Shown: positions 25,753-35,365, counted from the stretch's first letter. The stretch: 64,000 nucleotides of DNA from Pleionea sediminis (GCF_007570825.1 NZ_SUNB01000001.1:1364001-1428000), one strand, 5' to 3'. Made by a program: numbers and translations. The notes: generated by a model from the sequence alone, not told the origin.

Positions 25753-27567
25753 GTGATTGAGAAGTTGAGAAATATCGCCATTATCGCCCACGTTGACCAT
25801 GGCAAAACCACACTAGTTGATAAGTTATTGCAGCAATCTGGCACTTTGTCAGACCGTGCTGAGCCTACGGATCGAGTCATGGACTCGAATGATCTTGAAA
25901 AAGAACGAGGCATTACAATTTTAGCGAAAAATACTGCGATAACTTGGAATGACTATCGAATTAACATTGTTGATACGCCCGGACATGCCGACTTCGGTGG
26001 CGAAGTAGAGCGAATTATGTCGATGGTTGATTCGGTCTTATTGTTGGTCGACGCCGTTGACGGGCCAATGCCACAAACTCGGTTTGTTACCCAAAAAGCT
26101 TTTGCTCAAGGTTTGAAGCCTATTGTTGTAATTAACAAAATTGATCGACCTGGAGCTCGTCCCGATTGGGTAATGGATCAAGTATTTGATTTATTTGACC
26201 GTTTAGGTGCGACCGATGAGCAGCTCGATTTTCCTGTCATTTATGCGTCTGCACTCAATGGTTTTGCCAGCGATGATCCAACCGTCACAGAAGGCGACAT
26301 GACGCCTTTATTTCAGTCGATTGTTGATATGGTTCAGCCACCTGAAGTTGATATGGATGGCCCATTCCAAATGCAGGTGTCGCAACTTGATTATTCCAGT
26401 TATGTTGGTGCAATAGCGGTAGGCCGAGTTAAACGAGGTCGCGTAAAGCCGAACATGCAGGTCAGTGTTGTTGATAGAGACGGCAAAACGCGGAAAGCAA
26501 AAATCGGCCAAGTTTTAGGTTATATGGGGCTCGAGCGAACTGAAGTTGAAGAGGCTTCCGCTGGAGATATCATTGCTATTACTGGTATAGAAGCGCCCAA
26601 AATTTCCGATACCATCTGTTCTCAAGATGCTGTGGAAGCATTGCCCGCCTTAACGGTTGATGAGCCAACCGTTACCATGACGTTTCAGGTCAACACCTCT
26701 CCATTTGCTGGTAAAGATGGCAAATTTTTAACGTCTCGCCAGATATTAGAGCGCCTTGAACAAGAGTTAATTCATAACGTTGCTCTTAGAGTTGAGCAAA
26801 CTGATGACCCTGATAAATTCCGGGTTTCAGGTCGAGGTGAGCTTCATTTATCTGTATTAATTGAAAATATGAGACGAGAAGGATTTGAGCTCGCGGTTTC
26901 TCGTCCTGAGGTTATCATGAAAGAAGTTGATGGCCAGATGATGGAACCTTATGAAAACTTGACGATTGATATTGAAGAAAATCATCAAGGTTCGATCATG
27001 GAAAAGTTGGGATTACGAAAAGCTGAATTACAAGACATGGTGCCTGACGGTAAAGGTCGTGTTCGAATCGACTTTATCATTCCTGCACGTGGATTGATTG
27101 GTTTCCAAACAGAGTTTCTTACTGCAACCTCTGGTTCAGGATTGATTTATCACACGTTTGAAAGATACGATGTTGCTGTTCCAGGTGCTTTAGCACAACG
27201 GCATAACGGTGTTCTTATTAGTAATGGGCAAGGTAAGTCTTTAGGATATGCTTTGTTCAGCTTGCAGGAGCGAGGACGCTTATTTATCGGTCATGGTGTT
27301 GAAGTTTACGAGGGTATGGTGATCGGTATACATTCTCGGGACAATGACCTGACGGTAAATCCACTTAAGGGCAAACAATTAACAAACGTTCGAGCTGCAG
27401 GAACTGATGAGAATTTAGTACTCACTCCGCCGATCGTGTTTACGTTGGAGCAAGCCCTTGAGTTTATTGATGATGATGAGCTTGTTGAAGTGACGCCAAA
27501 GAATATCCGTGTTCGTAAAAAGTTCTTGAAAGAACATGAGCGAAAGAGAGCATCACGACAAGCCTAA
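25753..27567 (+). CDS. typA: Ribosome-associated GTPase BipA/TypA
   Basis: 604-residue translational GTPase with a GTG start. G1 [14 protein letters not shown], switch [14 protein letters not shown]3 [15 protein letters not shown]4 [10 protein letters not shown] and G5 SALNG are all present. Domains resembling EF-G domains II, III and V and the BipA-specific C-terminal domain ([19 protein letters not shown]) follow. BipA acts in 50S assembly and stress or cold adaptation. Length and motifs match the family fully. Confidence 0.97.
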   Translation: MIEKLRNIAIIAHVDHGKTTLVDKLLQQSGTLSDRAEPTDRVMDSNDLEKERGITILAKNTAITWNDYRINIVDTPGHADFGGEVERIMSMVDSVLLLVDAVDGPMPQTRFVTQKAFAQGLKPIVVINKIDRPGARPDWVMDQVFDLFDRLGATDEQLDFPVIYASALNGFASDDPTVTEGDMTPLFQSIVDMVQPPEVDMDGPFQMQVSQLDYSSYVGAIAVGRVKRGRVKPNMQVSVVDRDGKTRKAKIGQVLGYMGLERTEVEEASAGDIIAITGIEAPKISDTICSQDAVEALPALTVDEPTVTMTFQVNTSPFAGKDGKFLTSRQILERLEQELIHNVALRVEQTDDPDKFRVSGRGELHLSVLIENMRREGFELAVSRPEVIMKEVDGQMMEPYENLTIDIEENHQGSIMEKLGLRKAELQDMVPDGKGRVRIDFIIPARGLIGFQTEFLTATSGSGLIYHTFERYDVAVPGALAQRHNGVLISNGQGKSLGYALFSLQERGRLFIGHGVEVYEGMVIGIHSRDNDLTVNPLKGKQLTNVRAAGTDENLVLTPPIVFTLEQALEFIDDDELVEVTPKNIRVRKKFLKEHERKRASRQA

Positions 27568-27577
27568 TGGAGCTTTA

Positions 27578-27916
27578 ATGAAGATGACTTTACGGGCAAA
27601 TTTCTTTCTGTCGAGCATGTTCGGCGTATTAATTCTGGCAGGCTGTGCAAATCAGTCTGCATTAGATGTTACACGCATGCTATTTGGATACATTGAGCCA
27701 CCGAAAGCCGAATCGGTGATGGATTCGATGAAACGTGAGTATAATCGCTGTCTTGCCATTGATAGTGACCGAGATTGTGTCCAGATCGCTTATGATAAAG
27801 TTCGAGTGACTCAGGGCCTGGATCCAAAGCCAATTCCCAAAGGTTATGTGGTCATTGTTCAAGAGGAAATGAATAAGCCAGCCAGTACTGAGGAGTCTGA
27901 AAGCGATCCTGAGTAA
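27578..27916 (+). CDS. Small lipoprotein downstream of bipA
   Basis: 112 residues starting at an ATG 11 bases after the bipA stop, with GGAG upstream. The signal and lipobox are LILAGC, with Cys22 (MKMTLRANFFLSSMFGVLIL precedes). The mature part has two Cys (NRCLAIDSDRDCVQIAYD), perhaps a disulfide, and an acidic tail. I do not recognise the family. Probably co-transcribed with bipA. A longer reading from 27536 overlaps bipA and lacks a signal peptide at its start. Confidence 0.75.
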   Translation: MKMTLRANFFLSSMFGVLILAGCANQSALDVTRMLFGYIEPPKAESVMDSMKREYNRCLAIDSDRDCVQIAYDKVRVTQGLDPKPIPKGYVVIVQEEMNKPASTEESESDPE

Positions 27917-27960
27917 TTTGAAGGTTTCAGATTCTTTCTAAATTTAAAATTTTATTGAGT

Positions 27961-27995
27961 ACAAAAATAAAAGAACCGGCCAGGGGTGGCCGGTT
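27961..27995 (-). terminator. Rho-independent terminator of a minus-strand small transcript
   Basis: AACCGGCCA / TGGCCGGTT (27974-27982 with 27987-27995) with a GGGG loop. The T-rich tail (CTTTTATTTTTGT) is on the minus strand only, so it terminates a transcript coming from the right, not the bipA operon. It ends 7 bases after the 42-codon frame at 28003-28131. Confidence 0.75.
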
Positions 27996-28002
27996 AGAAG
28001 TG

Positions 28003-28131
28003 TCAATATTTTGCAGGTAGGAGATTGACGTTTTTAAGTTTAGAATGGTGTGCGAGGGTTCGATGTAAGTCGACTCGTAATTGCCTGTAAGATAATGACC
28101 ATTCGCAGCTAGAGATATTTTGCTTAAACAT
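28003..28131 (-). CDS. Possible 42-residue small protein
   Basis: Short frame with an ATG at 28131 preceded at 6-base spacing by AGGAAG, a strong ribosome binding site. The product starts MFKQNISSCEWSLSYRQLRV and is basic (rich in R, H and K) with one Cys. A terminator with a minus-strand T-run follows directly. The tidy start-frame-terminator unit argues for an expressed small gene. If not translated, the unit could be a small RNA. I recognise no family. Confidence 0.45.
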   Translation of the reverse strand: MFKQNISSCEWSLSYRQLRVDLHRTLAHHSKLKNVNLLPAKY

Positions 28132-28193
28132 AGCTGACTTCCTATCCCCAAGTGCTACCATTAGTGAGACGCTGAATAGATAGCGTTAAACTA

Positions 28194-28208
28194 TTAGAAT
28201 GATTCTAA
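28194..28208. promoter_or_regulatory. 15-bp palindrome between the small gene and the Pip-like gene
   Basis: TTAGAATGATTCTAA is a perfect 7-1-7 inverted repeat in the divergent intergenic region, 23 bases before the Pip-like start. It could be an operator for either gene; the binding protein is unknown. Confidence 0.35.
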
Positions 28209-28230
28209 CAACCGCCGGTGACGTAGAAAT

Positions 28231-29208
28231 ATGCAAGTTTTGTTTCCAGAAATTAAAGCTTATGCGAAGCATCATATTGATGTAGGTAGTGGCCACCACA
28301 TTTATTATGAAGAGAGCGGGGTAGAACACGGTACTCCAGTCGTTTACGTGCATGGGGGCCCTGGAACTGGCTCTATTTCTTACCATCGCCGGTTTTTCGA
28401 TCCAGAAAAATATCGCATTATTCTAGTCGATCAGCGTGGTTGTGGGCAGTCCAAAGCTGATGATGCGCTAAAAGATAATACAACGGATCACTTAGTACAG
28501 GATATGGAAACAATCCGTGAGAAGTTGGGTATTGATAAGTGGTTGTTATTTGGCGGAGGTTGGGGAGCGACTCTGGCTTTGTTGTACGCTCAAAAGTATC
28601 CTGAGAAAACATTAGGTCTCGTCCTTCATTCCATTTTTCTTGGCCGCCAGCAAGATATTGACTGGATATTTGAGACCGGAGTTCCTCGTTTAGTGCCGGA
28701 CTACTGGGAAGAGTTTGCTCAGTCATTGCACACTTCGGGTACCAAAAACCTGTTAGATGTATTTTCTCAAAGATTAGAAGGTAGTGATGATTTAGCCCGC
28801 ATGGCCGCTGCCAAGAGTTGGGCTGTCTGGTACGCTCGCAGTAGCTTATTGCATCATTCTACGACTTGGTTAAAGCGGTTTAACGATCCTCACGTTGCTA
28901 GCACAACAGCGCGTATTCAAGCACATTATTTCAGGCATAAGTGTTTTCTGGAAGATAACCAGCTGCTGAATAACGTTGATAAACTGAAAGATATTCCTGG
29001 AATTTTGGTTCATGGACGTTTCGATCTACTCTGCCCTCTTGATTGTGCTTGGTTATTGCAACAACATTGGCCGATAGCTGAGTTACATATTATTCGAGAT
29101 GCCTGTCATGCGAATTTGGATCCTAGCATCACTGACGCATTGGTAAGAGCAGCGAAGGACATTCATAGGATCATCACACATGATTGCTCTGATTCAGCGA
29201 GTGACTGA
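28231..29208 (+). CDS. Proline iminopeptidase-like alpha/beta hydrolase lacking the nucleophile Ser
   Basis: 325-residue S33-family fold close to bacterial proline iminopeptidase (Pip): oxyanion loop [20 protein letters not shown], the WAVWYARSS-like region of the cap, D265 in HGRFDLLCP and H293 in DACHAN. At the nucleophile elbow, where Pip has GGSWGSTLAL, this protein reads [10 protein letters not shown]: residue 110 is Gly (codon GGT at 28558-28560, one substitution from AGT). With Asp and His kept but Ser lost, hydrolysis is unlikely unless the sequence is wrong. The 3' end overlaps dtd by 29 bases, so the frame is maintained in an operon. Confidence 0.85.
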   Translation: MQVLFPEIKAYAKHHIDVGSGHHIYYEESGVEHGTPVVYVHGGPGTGSISYHRRFFDPEKYRIILVDQRGCGQSKADDALKDNTTDHLVQDMETIREKLGIDKWLLFGGGWGATLALLYAQKYPEKTLGLVLHSIFLGRQQDIDWIFETGVPRLVPDYWEEFAQSLHTSGTKNLLDVFSQRLEGSDDLARMAAAKSWAVWYARSSLLHHSTTWLKRFNDPHVASTTARIQAHYFRHKCFLEDNQLLNNVDKLKDIPGILVHGRFDLLCPLDCAWLLQQHWPIAELHIIRDACHANLDPSITDALVRAAKDIHRIITHDCSDSASD

Positions 29209-29626
29209 AGCCAATGTCTGCGTAAACGGTAAAACAATTGCATCTATTAACGAAGGGCTTTTGGCGTTAGTCGGAGTGCAGAAAGGTGATACTGAAAAGC
29301 AAGCGCGAAGATTGTCAGAAAAGCTTCTTGGATATCGTGTTTTTTCGGACGCTGAAGGCAAAATGAATCTTTCCGTTAGCCAAATCGAAGGTAATGTATT
29401 GCTTGTACCACAGTTTACCTTAGCAGCTGATACTTCAAGTGGTATGCGTCCGAGTTTTAGTCCTGCAGCTCCTCCAAGCGAAGGTGAAAGGCTTTTCAAT
29501 CGTTTCGTAGAGATATGTCAGGAGCGACTTCCTTCTATTCAAACCGGTCAATTTGGCGCAGACATGATGGTCAAACTCAGTAATCATGGACCAGTAACTT
29601 TTTGGTTGCAGGTTGATCCACAATAA
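29180..29626 (+). CDS. dtd: D-aminoacyl-tRNA deacylase
   Basis: 148-residue DTD-fold enzyme that hydrolyses D-aminoacyl-tRNA. Start [18 protein letters not shown], the SQFTLAADT-type motif (here [20 protein letters not shown]) and the Gly-cisPro motif in [10 protein letters not shown] are all present. The gene starts inside the 3' end of the Pip-like gene, implying translational coupling; pip and dtd are often adjacent in gammaproteobacteria. Confidence 0.95.
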   Translation: MIALIQRVTEANVCVNGKTIASINEGLLALVGVQKGDTEKQARRLSEKLLGYRVFSDAEGKMNLSVSQIEGNVLLVPQFTLAADTSSGMRPSFSPAAPPSEGERLFNRFVEICQERLPSIQTGQFGADMMVKLSNHGPVTFWLQVDPQ

Positions 29627-29700
29627 TTTGCTATTGGAAGCGGGTTCTTTTAATCTTTTACGCATAAAAAAGATTAATAACTTTTTGAGGATCTAGCCTG

Positions 29701-30519
29701 ATGTCTGACTCTCCCCAATTTAACATTATGTTAACCGGCGAACTGTTGGGTGACCGAGATCAAGTAATTTCAGCTTTGGCTGAAATGTTCAAGAAAGAAG
29801 AGCATCAAATTGAAAAGCTCATTAGCTCAGCTCCTATTGCCATAAAGAAAAAAGTAGCGAGAGAAGTTGCAGAAAAATATCAAAGAGCTATTGAGGCAAA
29901 AGGTGCGATTGTAAAGCTCGAGCCTCTTAGTCCCGAAAAAAAGCCAATGCATACAAGTTGGTCGCTCGAGCCAACAGAAGAGGAATTGGAGCAGCAAGAT
30001 AATCAGACGGCGCAAAGTACAGAGCCGGCTCCACTAACTGGGAAAGCTAACTTTGCGGTAAAAGATATTGAGCAAGAGCAGGCCCTTACAGAGCCTAAAC
30101 AAAGGACTCCAGATGTAGAGGCTGACAATTATTATGCAACTCCCGAAAGTGAAATCGTTACTGAGGACAGAGTAGCAGGCCAAATGTCACTAAGGGACGT
30201 CTATTTCTCATTTGATGGTAGAATTAATCGAAGTACATTTTGGTTGAAATATTTTTTACCTAGTATAGGCCTTTTTATTGTTTTTGGAATCTTGTTTGCT
30301 ATTGCTCCTACTTTCATGTCAATCTTAGCTCTCCCTATTTCAATAGCACTAATATGGATATCCATTGCTGTTTCAATCAAGCGGCTGCATGATATAGACT
30401 TTGTTGGCTGGTGGTACTTACTCAACTTTATTCCCGGTGGCGGACTGGCTGTATTGATAATGAACGGTTTTATTCCTGGAACACCTGGCTCCAATCGTTT
30501 TGGTTATCCAGAAGAATAA
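29701..30519 (+). CDS. DUF805 membrane protein with N-terminal cytoplasmic extension
   Basis: 272 residues. The C-terminal about 110 residues match DUF805: YFSFDGRINRSTFW, then three or four helices, SIKRLHDIDFVGWWYLL, and GTPGSNRFG near the end. Residues 1-160 are soluble. The first about 75 (MLTGELLGDRDQVISALAEM and on to AKGAIVKLEPL) look like a compact alpha/beta domain similar to ones found before DUF805 in marine proteobacteria, followed by an acidic linker. The role is unknown. GAGGA precedes the ATG. Confidence 0.8.
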   Translation: MSDSPQFNIMLTGELLGDRDQVISALAEMFKKEEHQIEKLISSAPIAIKKKVAREVAEKYQRAIEAKGAIVKLEPLSPEKKPMHTSWSLEPTEEELEQQDNQTAQSTEPAPLTGKANFAVKDIEQEQALTEPKQRTPDVEADNYYATPESEIVTEDRVAGQMSLRDVYFSFDGRINRSTFWLKYFLPSIGLFIVFGILFAIAPTFMSILALPISIALIWISIAVSIKRLHDIDFVGWWYLLNFIPGGGLAVLIMNGFIPGTPGSNRFGYPEE

Positions 30520-30521
30520 AA

Positions 30522-31055
30522 TTAACTTACATTGAATTGATCCTCTTTTTCTAATTGCTGCTTAAATTTTAAAAGGAGGTTTTCAGCTTGCTCTCTTATT
30601 GACGATTGATTGAAAAACATCACTGACTTCCAAAATAAGCCTTTAGGTGTGATCTTTTGGTTCACAGTGAGTTTTGTTTTATTTTCTAACTCTTCAAAAG
30701 TAATCCGAACCTGTGAGGTTTGTTTTTTGTCAATTAAAGAGAATAAAATTTCTTCATGTATTTCAAGCTTATCAATTCTTAAAGCTAAAGTTTTCAAAGA
30801 TTCTTTATTCGTGAAGTTTAAAATAGTATCTTCATTTAGCGAAAGCCACCGCGCATTTTTTTTATCGATACTTTTAAGGTTGGGGAGCCAAGTTTTTAAT
30901 TTATCTTCACTTATTATGTAATTAAAACTCTCTTCAATTGGCTTGTCTAAAACAATTTCAGACTTAGAATCATAGTTAGGCTTCAGCATACCAATGCTTA
31001 AAAATACCAAGATCAGAGCTGTAATTATCTGTATAGATCGTATTAATAGTTTCAT
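30522..31055 (-). CDS. SRPBCC-like membrane-anchored protein
   Basis: 177 residues starting at MKLLIRSIQI. An N-terminal anchor (IITALILVFLSIGML) is followed by a START/SRPBCC-like domain: 'SEIVLDKPIEESFNYIISED' in part, KTWLPNLKSI, and a long C-terminal helix (SSIREQAENLLLKFKQQLEK). Such domains bind lipids or other hydrophobic ligands. An upstream in-frame start at 31103 would overlap the LplT/PlsC gene by 38 bases. The preferred ATG lies 10 bases after that gene's stop, so the two form an operon and may share lipid-related work. Confidence 0.65.
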   Translation of the reverse strand: MKLLIRSIQIITALILVFLSIGMLKPNYDSKSEIVLDKPIEESFNYIISEDKLKTWLPNLKSIDKKNARWLSLNEDTILNFTNKESLKTLALRIDKLEIHEEILFSLIDKKQTSQVRITFEELENKTKLTVNQKITPKGLFWKSVMFFNQSSIREQAENLLLKFKQQLEKEDQFNVS

Positions 31056-31065
31056 TTTGAAATTC

Positions 31066-32946
31066 TTATGCTTCTGTTCCACGTAGCTTTGTAACTTTTT
31101 CAAAAAGATCGTCTGCTGTTACATCTTCCGCGGCAACTTTATCGCCGACTGAAAACTTGATTTTTGACCAAAATCTTTTGGGTATACTTCCCATAGCAGG
31201 CCCGTCTTTTCTGCTAAAGAAACTACCCCATAGACCACTAAGGGCCATAGGTATTACCGGAACCGGTGTTCTCTTTACGATCTTTTCAATACCAGGTCGA
31301 AATGGATTGATTTTGCCATCGGCTGTAATTTTACCCTCAGGGAAAATACATACAACTTCTCCTTGTTCTAAATTTTCTGCAACTTTATCAAAAGCTTTGT
31401 CCATCAGTTCTGGATTTTCTTTGGCTGAAGCAATGGGAATCGCCTTTGCTGTTCTAAATATAAAGCTCAGCACAGGTGTTTTAAAAATTCTATGATCCAT
31501 TACAAACCTCACTGGACGACGGCAACATCCGGCAATTATTAATGCGTCCATAAAGCTGACATGGTTGCATATTAATACACAAGGTCCTTCTTCTGGAATT
31601 TTTTCTAAGTCTTTAAGTTTTATGCGGTATAAAGTGTTTACTAAAATCCAAATCAAGAACCGCATTAAAAATTCGGGCACTAAAGAAAAGATATAAATAG
31701 TTACTATGGCATTTAAAACACCTGTGATTAGAATAATTTCTGGAATAGAAAAGCCAAGAGAGATTAAACCAATAGCCATTGCTCCTGAAAGAACCATGAA
31801 TAAAGCATTAAGAATATTATTCCCAGCAATTATTCGTGAGACATGGTGTTTTTCACTACGTTGTTGAATGAGTGCATACATTGGAACGATATAAAAGCCA
31901 CTAAAAACACCAATTAAAGCTGAATCTATCAAAGTCCTCCAGTTCTGCCATGTTTTAAGAAATTCCATATTTGTCAATAAAGGCTCAGCATCAGAGATAT
32001 TATTATTGAAGTACAAGTCGACGGTAAATAATGTCATTCCTATTGCACCGAAGGGTACCAAGCCTATTTCAACTTTTCGCCCACTCATCTTTTCACAAAG
32101 TATTGATCCTATGCCAATTCCAATTGAAAAGAAGGTTAGTAATAACGTGTAGACGCCTGCTTGTCCTCCTAATGTATGCTTTGCATAATTAGGTAGCTGA
32201 GTTAGTATCGTTGCACCAAAAAACCAAAACCATGAAATGCCTAAAACAGATAGAAATACCGTACGGTTAGTCTTCATAAACTTGAAGTTTTTAAATGTTT
32301 CAGTAATTGGATTCCAGTTTATTTTTAGGTCGGGCTCTACGGATGGTGTTAGAGGAATTGTTCTAGAACTCAAGTAGCCAAGCAATGCTACGAATAGTAC
32401 GATACCACAAACAATTTCTACTCCATGGTCAAAGTTTCGAACGAATTCAACACCGATAATTTGTCCAATTAAAATAGCAACAAATGTACCCATCTCGACT
32501 AAGCCGTTACCTCCAACGAGTTCCTTATTCTCTAGGTGTTGAGGTAATATTCCATACTTAATTGGTCCGAATAGTGTCGACTGTAAACCCATTAGAAATA
32601 AAACAAACATTAAAAAATTGACATTTGAAAAGTAAAACCCAATACATGCTAAGGCCATTACTAAAATTTCAAATATTTTAATTTTTCTTATACTCAAATG
32701 TTTCTGGTATTTTTCAGCAAGTTGTCCTGCTGTTCCTGAGAAAAGAAAGAAAGGAAGAATAAAAACAACGGCTGCGAAATTAACCAGCAAACCTGACTCT
32801 GTCGCATTATCGCTAACAACTTTGAATGTCAGAAGCGTTATAAATGCATTTTTAAAGATATTATCATTGAGTGCCCCTAATGCCTGAGTAATAAAAAACG
32901 GCAGAAAACGACGTTGTTTTAATAGATCAAATTGATTACCTGACAT
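31066..32946 (-). CDS. LplT-like MFS transporter fused to PlsC acyltransferase
   Basis: 626 residues. Residues about 1-420 are a 12-helix MFS permease resembling the lysophospholipid flippase LplT (FFITQALGALNDNIFKNAF, GPIKYGILPQHL, NGLVEMGTF). The remainder is a 1-acylglycerol-phosphate acyltransferase with the HX4D motif NHVSFMDAL, the substrate loop FPEGKIT and VIPMALSGLWG. E. coli separates LplT from Aas; many bacteria fuse LplT, PlsC and an acyl-ACP synthetase (about 1100 residues). This version lacks the synthetase part. It probably recycles lysophospholipids in the inner membrane, with acyl donor supply unclear. Confidence 0.88.
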   Translation of the reverse strand: MSGNQFDLLKQRRFLPFFITQALGALNDNIFKNAFITLLTFKVVSDNATESGLLVNFAAVVFILPFFLFSGTAGQLAEKYQKHLSIRKIKIFEILVMALACIGFYFSNVNFLMFVLFLMGLQSTLFGPIKYGILPQHLENKELVGGNGLVEMGTFVAILIGQIIGVEFVRNFDHGVEIVCGIVLFVALLGYLSSRTIPLTPSVEPDLKINWNPITETFKNFKFMKTNRTVFLSVLGISWFWFFGATILTQLPNYAKHTLGGQAGVYTLLLTFFSIGIGIGSILCEKMSGRKVEIGLVPFGAIGMTLFTVDLYFNNNISDAEPLLTNMEFLKTWQNWRTLIDSALIGVFSGFYIVPMYALIQQRSEKHHVSRIIAGNNILNALFMVLSGAMAIGLISLGFSIPEIILITGVLNAIVTIYIFSLVPEFLMRFLIWILVNTLYRIKLKDLEKIPEEGPCVLICNHVSFMDALIIAGCCRRPVRFVMDHRIFKTPVLSFIFRTAKAIPIASAKENPELMDKAFDKVAENLEQGEVVCIFPEGKITADGKINPFRPGIEKIVKRTPVPVIPMALSGLWGSFFSRKDGPAMGSIPKRFWSKIKFSVGDKVAAEDVTADDLFEKVTKLRGTEA

Positions 32947-32963
32947 AAAAAATTCCTATAGGG

Positions 32964-33398
32964 TCACTCATTTAAAGGCTCTGTTCCCGACTGACCACCA
33001 CGCTTTGGTAAATCAGGATCGGTTGTACTCCAATTGACATGTGTGTCATAAAAAGCGTGGCAATCAACAGGATGTGAAAGAGTTGTATCGACTAGAGCTC
33101 TTGATACATGAACTTCATCTTTCCATCGACTAGAGGTAAATAGCATCGGTGTTCCGCAATTTTTGCAGTGAGCGCGTGATGCATCGGCAGATGATTGATA
33201 CCAACTTAAGTACGATTTGCCTTTAGTAATTTCAAACTTTTCTTTATTGATACCAAGCCATGTGACAAAAGCAGCACCATTTGCTTTTTGGCACATAGTA
33301 CAGTGGCAATGTGCTATCCAATTGACTGGCTCGGCAAATGAGAGTTGAACAGATTGACAAAGGCAGCTAGCAAAATGTTGCTTAATTTGAGTTTTCAT
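32964..33398 (-). CDS. GFA-family zinc protein
   Basis: 144 residues. Cys motifs of the glutathione-dependent formaldehyde-activating (GFA/CENP-V) fold are visible: CLCQS, HCHCTMCQKANG and HCKNCGTP, with the C-terminal WSTTDPDLPKRGG. The family binds zinc; enzymatic activity is doubtful for most members. The start is an ATG that overlaps the tatD stop by one base (TAATG), so the frame's upstream extension to 33437 is not used. Confidence 0.88.
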   Translation of the reverse strand: MKTQIKQHFASCLCQSVQLSFAEPVNWIAHCHCTMCQKANGAAFVTWLGINKEKFEITKGKSYLSWYQSSADASRAHCKNCGTPMLFTSSRWKDEVHVSRALVDTTLSHPVDCHAFYDTHVNWSTTDPDLPKRGGQSGTEPLNE

Positions 33399-34213
33399 TA
33401 AACTGCACCTTGAATGGCATTCATATCTACAGGCCAATCAAAGAATGTTGCGCTATTGAGCGTTGATATAGCAGCAATGATATCAGCGTTAATATTTCTT
33501 GAATTAGCTACCGCTTCTCCTATTTCAGGTAAATAGCAGGGCTCGTTTCTATTATTTTTTTTCTTTAAAGTACGAGGCATAAGATAAGGAGCATCGGTTT
33601 CTATCATTAAACGGTCATTAGGTATTAAATTTATAGCTTTTAAAAGATCATTGTTTCTACGTTCATCGCAAATCCAACCAGTAATTCCGATGTAAGTATC
33701 TAACTGAAGGTATCCAGTCACTTGCTGCTCGTCACCGGTAAAACAATGAATCAGGCATTTATTGAGTTTGCCTCGGTACTGATGAAGGATGCTTATCATT
33801 TCGCGAAAGGCATCTCGCTCATGCAAATAAAGTGGTAATCCATGTTTTATTGCCAATTCAATTTGTTGAAGAAAGATATCGATTTGTTGATTGGGCTCTG
33901 AAAAATTTCTATTAAAATCGAGACCACACTCACCCACCGCAACAGCGAAAGGTGATTGTAATAAAGCATCAAGTAAAGTAAATTTCTCTTCATTCATTGT
34001 TTTGGCATCGTGTGGGTGACATCCCACCGTGCATCTTAAGTGCTGGGGGTATTTTTCGCATAACTCAACAGCAGCCATTGAATGTTCTAGATCGGTAGCA
34101 ACGATAATCATACGTGTAACTCCAGCATCAATAGCGCGTGCCAATACATCATCTCGATCTTTATCAAAACGACTACTTGTGAGATTGACACAAATATCAG
34201 TCCAAATTTTCAT
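33398..34213 (-). CDS. tatD: TatD-family metal-dependent DNase
   Basis: 271-residue amidohydrolase-fold nuclease. Signatures: DICVNLTSSRFDKDRDDVL, GCHPHDAK, AVGECGLDFNRN, LPLYLHERDAF, CLIHCFTGDEQQ, and METDAPYLMPR. TatD proteins act as 3'-5' exonucleases in DNA repair and turnover. It is coupled to the GFA gene by a one-base overlap. Confidence 0.92.
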   Translation of the reverse strand: MKIWTDICVNLTSSRFDKDRDDVLARAIDAGVTRMIIVATDLEHSMAAVELCEKYPQHLRCTVGCHPHDAKTMNEEKFTLLDALLQSPFAVAVGECGLDFNRNFSEPNQQIDIFLQQIELAIKHGLPLYLHERDAFREMISILHQYRGKLNKCLIHCFTGDEQQVTGYLQLDTYIGITGWICDERRNNDLLKAINLIPNDRLMIETDAPYLMPRTLKKKNNRNEPCYLPEIGEAVANSRNINADIIAAISTLNSATFFDWPVDMNAIQGAV

Positions 34214-34366
34214 TCTTTTGTCATCCTACTTTATTCAGAAGTGTTAGCTAGCTGGTTTTCCAATGTATCTTGTATCGCAACAATGAGTAGCTTTAATTGC
34301 AACTTTTGATTATTGAGCTCCTTTACCCTACTGTGTCGCCCAATTCAAATAAGAGCATAGAAAAAA

Positions 34367-35365
34367 TTAGTGACAATACAAAGGGATATTTACACTGTTC
34401 GTTTCTAAACCAACTTGAGGATAGATTAAATATCCGTTAGAACGTGTTTGAGAATACCACTGAATATCGCCCATTTGTGTAATTGCCTTAAATGCTAATG
34501 TATTGCTGTCCACACCTATGGGAGCGCTTTTTCGTGTTGGTGGGATAGTAATACGATGGCTTAAGGATTGTCTTTTAGAGTATAGAACTCTTATTTCGAT
34601 TTCCGATGTGCAATGATTTGTGAATGTTGCATCGATCGATCTTGTTAGAGATTCGCTTTTATTCGTTATGCTTGAATCGACTTCAAAAGGATAACTCATG
34701 GACATGGCAATTTTGTCCAGCTTACTCAAGGAATATGAAGGTTTTATATCTAAGGGTCGATTATCGAGCCAGTTTGCCGAGACCGGATAGTTCATAATTG
34801 ATTGATCGTCATAAGGGAATTGCCAAACATCATCTTCCTTTAGAGTTCGATTAATAGTCTGGCAGTGTCCGTTTACATGGTTATTATCTGTTCCCAATTT
34901 ATTAATGCACCTTTGAGTTTGGTACTCAATCCAGGCTGGGCCATACGGCCATTGTGGATGGCGATACTCGTGCTCAAATCCTAAGGCATGGCCGAATTCA
35001 TGCAGTATGATTCTTTTTTTATACTTTAGAGGTAGCTTCGGCTTCGAAACACTGGCTAATCGCATTGTCGGTTCAGTGGATGTCAAACTTTCATGTTTCC
35101 CAAGTTGAGTCCCGTCGTAGCCATTAAAAGAGATTCGAATGTGGCTTCCTGACAGCGGTTTCTCGGCGGTAAAGTTAAATGAAATGTTCCCGAATCGGCT
35201 CCACTCTCTGGCAGTCGCTTTCACGAGCTCATGCCAATGTGGTTCACCTTCGAGAAACCAAACCGTTAACTGAGAGCCAGGTGGCCATCTTTTATCAGGG
35301 ATTAGCACTGCAGATGAGCAATGCATTGTGAGCAGGCTAATTAACCCCAGAAGCAAATAGTGCAT
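34367..35365 (-). CDS. Secreted astacin-like metalloprotease
   Basis: 332 residues with signal sequence MHYLLLGLISLLTMHCSSA. The zinc motif H122-E-F-G-H126-ALGF-E-H132 followed by EYRHP is the astacin/metzincin pattern HExxHxxGFxHExxR, and SIMNYP (Met191) is the Met-turn. The N-terminal part (RWPPGSQLTVWFLEG) resembles the start of an astacin or matrixin catalytic domain, so there is little or no pro-peptide. The last about 100 residues form a beta-rich domain. The start at 35365 is preferred over 35413 because the signal peptide begins there. Confidence 0.85.
   Translation of the reverse strand: MHYLLLGLISLLTMHCSSAVLIPDKRWPPGSQLTVWFLEGEPHWHELVKATAREWSRFGNISFNFTAEKPLSGSHIRISFNGYDGTQLGKHESLTSTEPTMRLASVSKPKLPLKYKKRIILHEFGHALGFEHEYRHPQWPYGPAWIEYQTQRCINKLGTDNNHVNGHCQTINRTLKEDDVWQFPYDDQSIMNYPVSANWLDNRPLDIKPSYSLSKLDKIAMSMSYPFEVDSSITNKSESLTRSIDATFTNHCTSEIEIRVLYSKRQSLSHRITIPPTRKSAPIGVDSNTLAFKAITQMGDIQWYSQTRSNGYLIYPQVGLETNSVNIPLYCH

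Noticed and set aside
27927-28151. 74-residue minus-strand frame with a TTG start
   Set aside because: It overlaps the terminator and has no ribosome binding site. The ATG frame at 28003-28131 in another phase has a far better start and stops before the hairpin.
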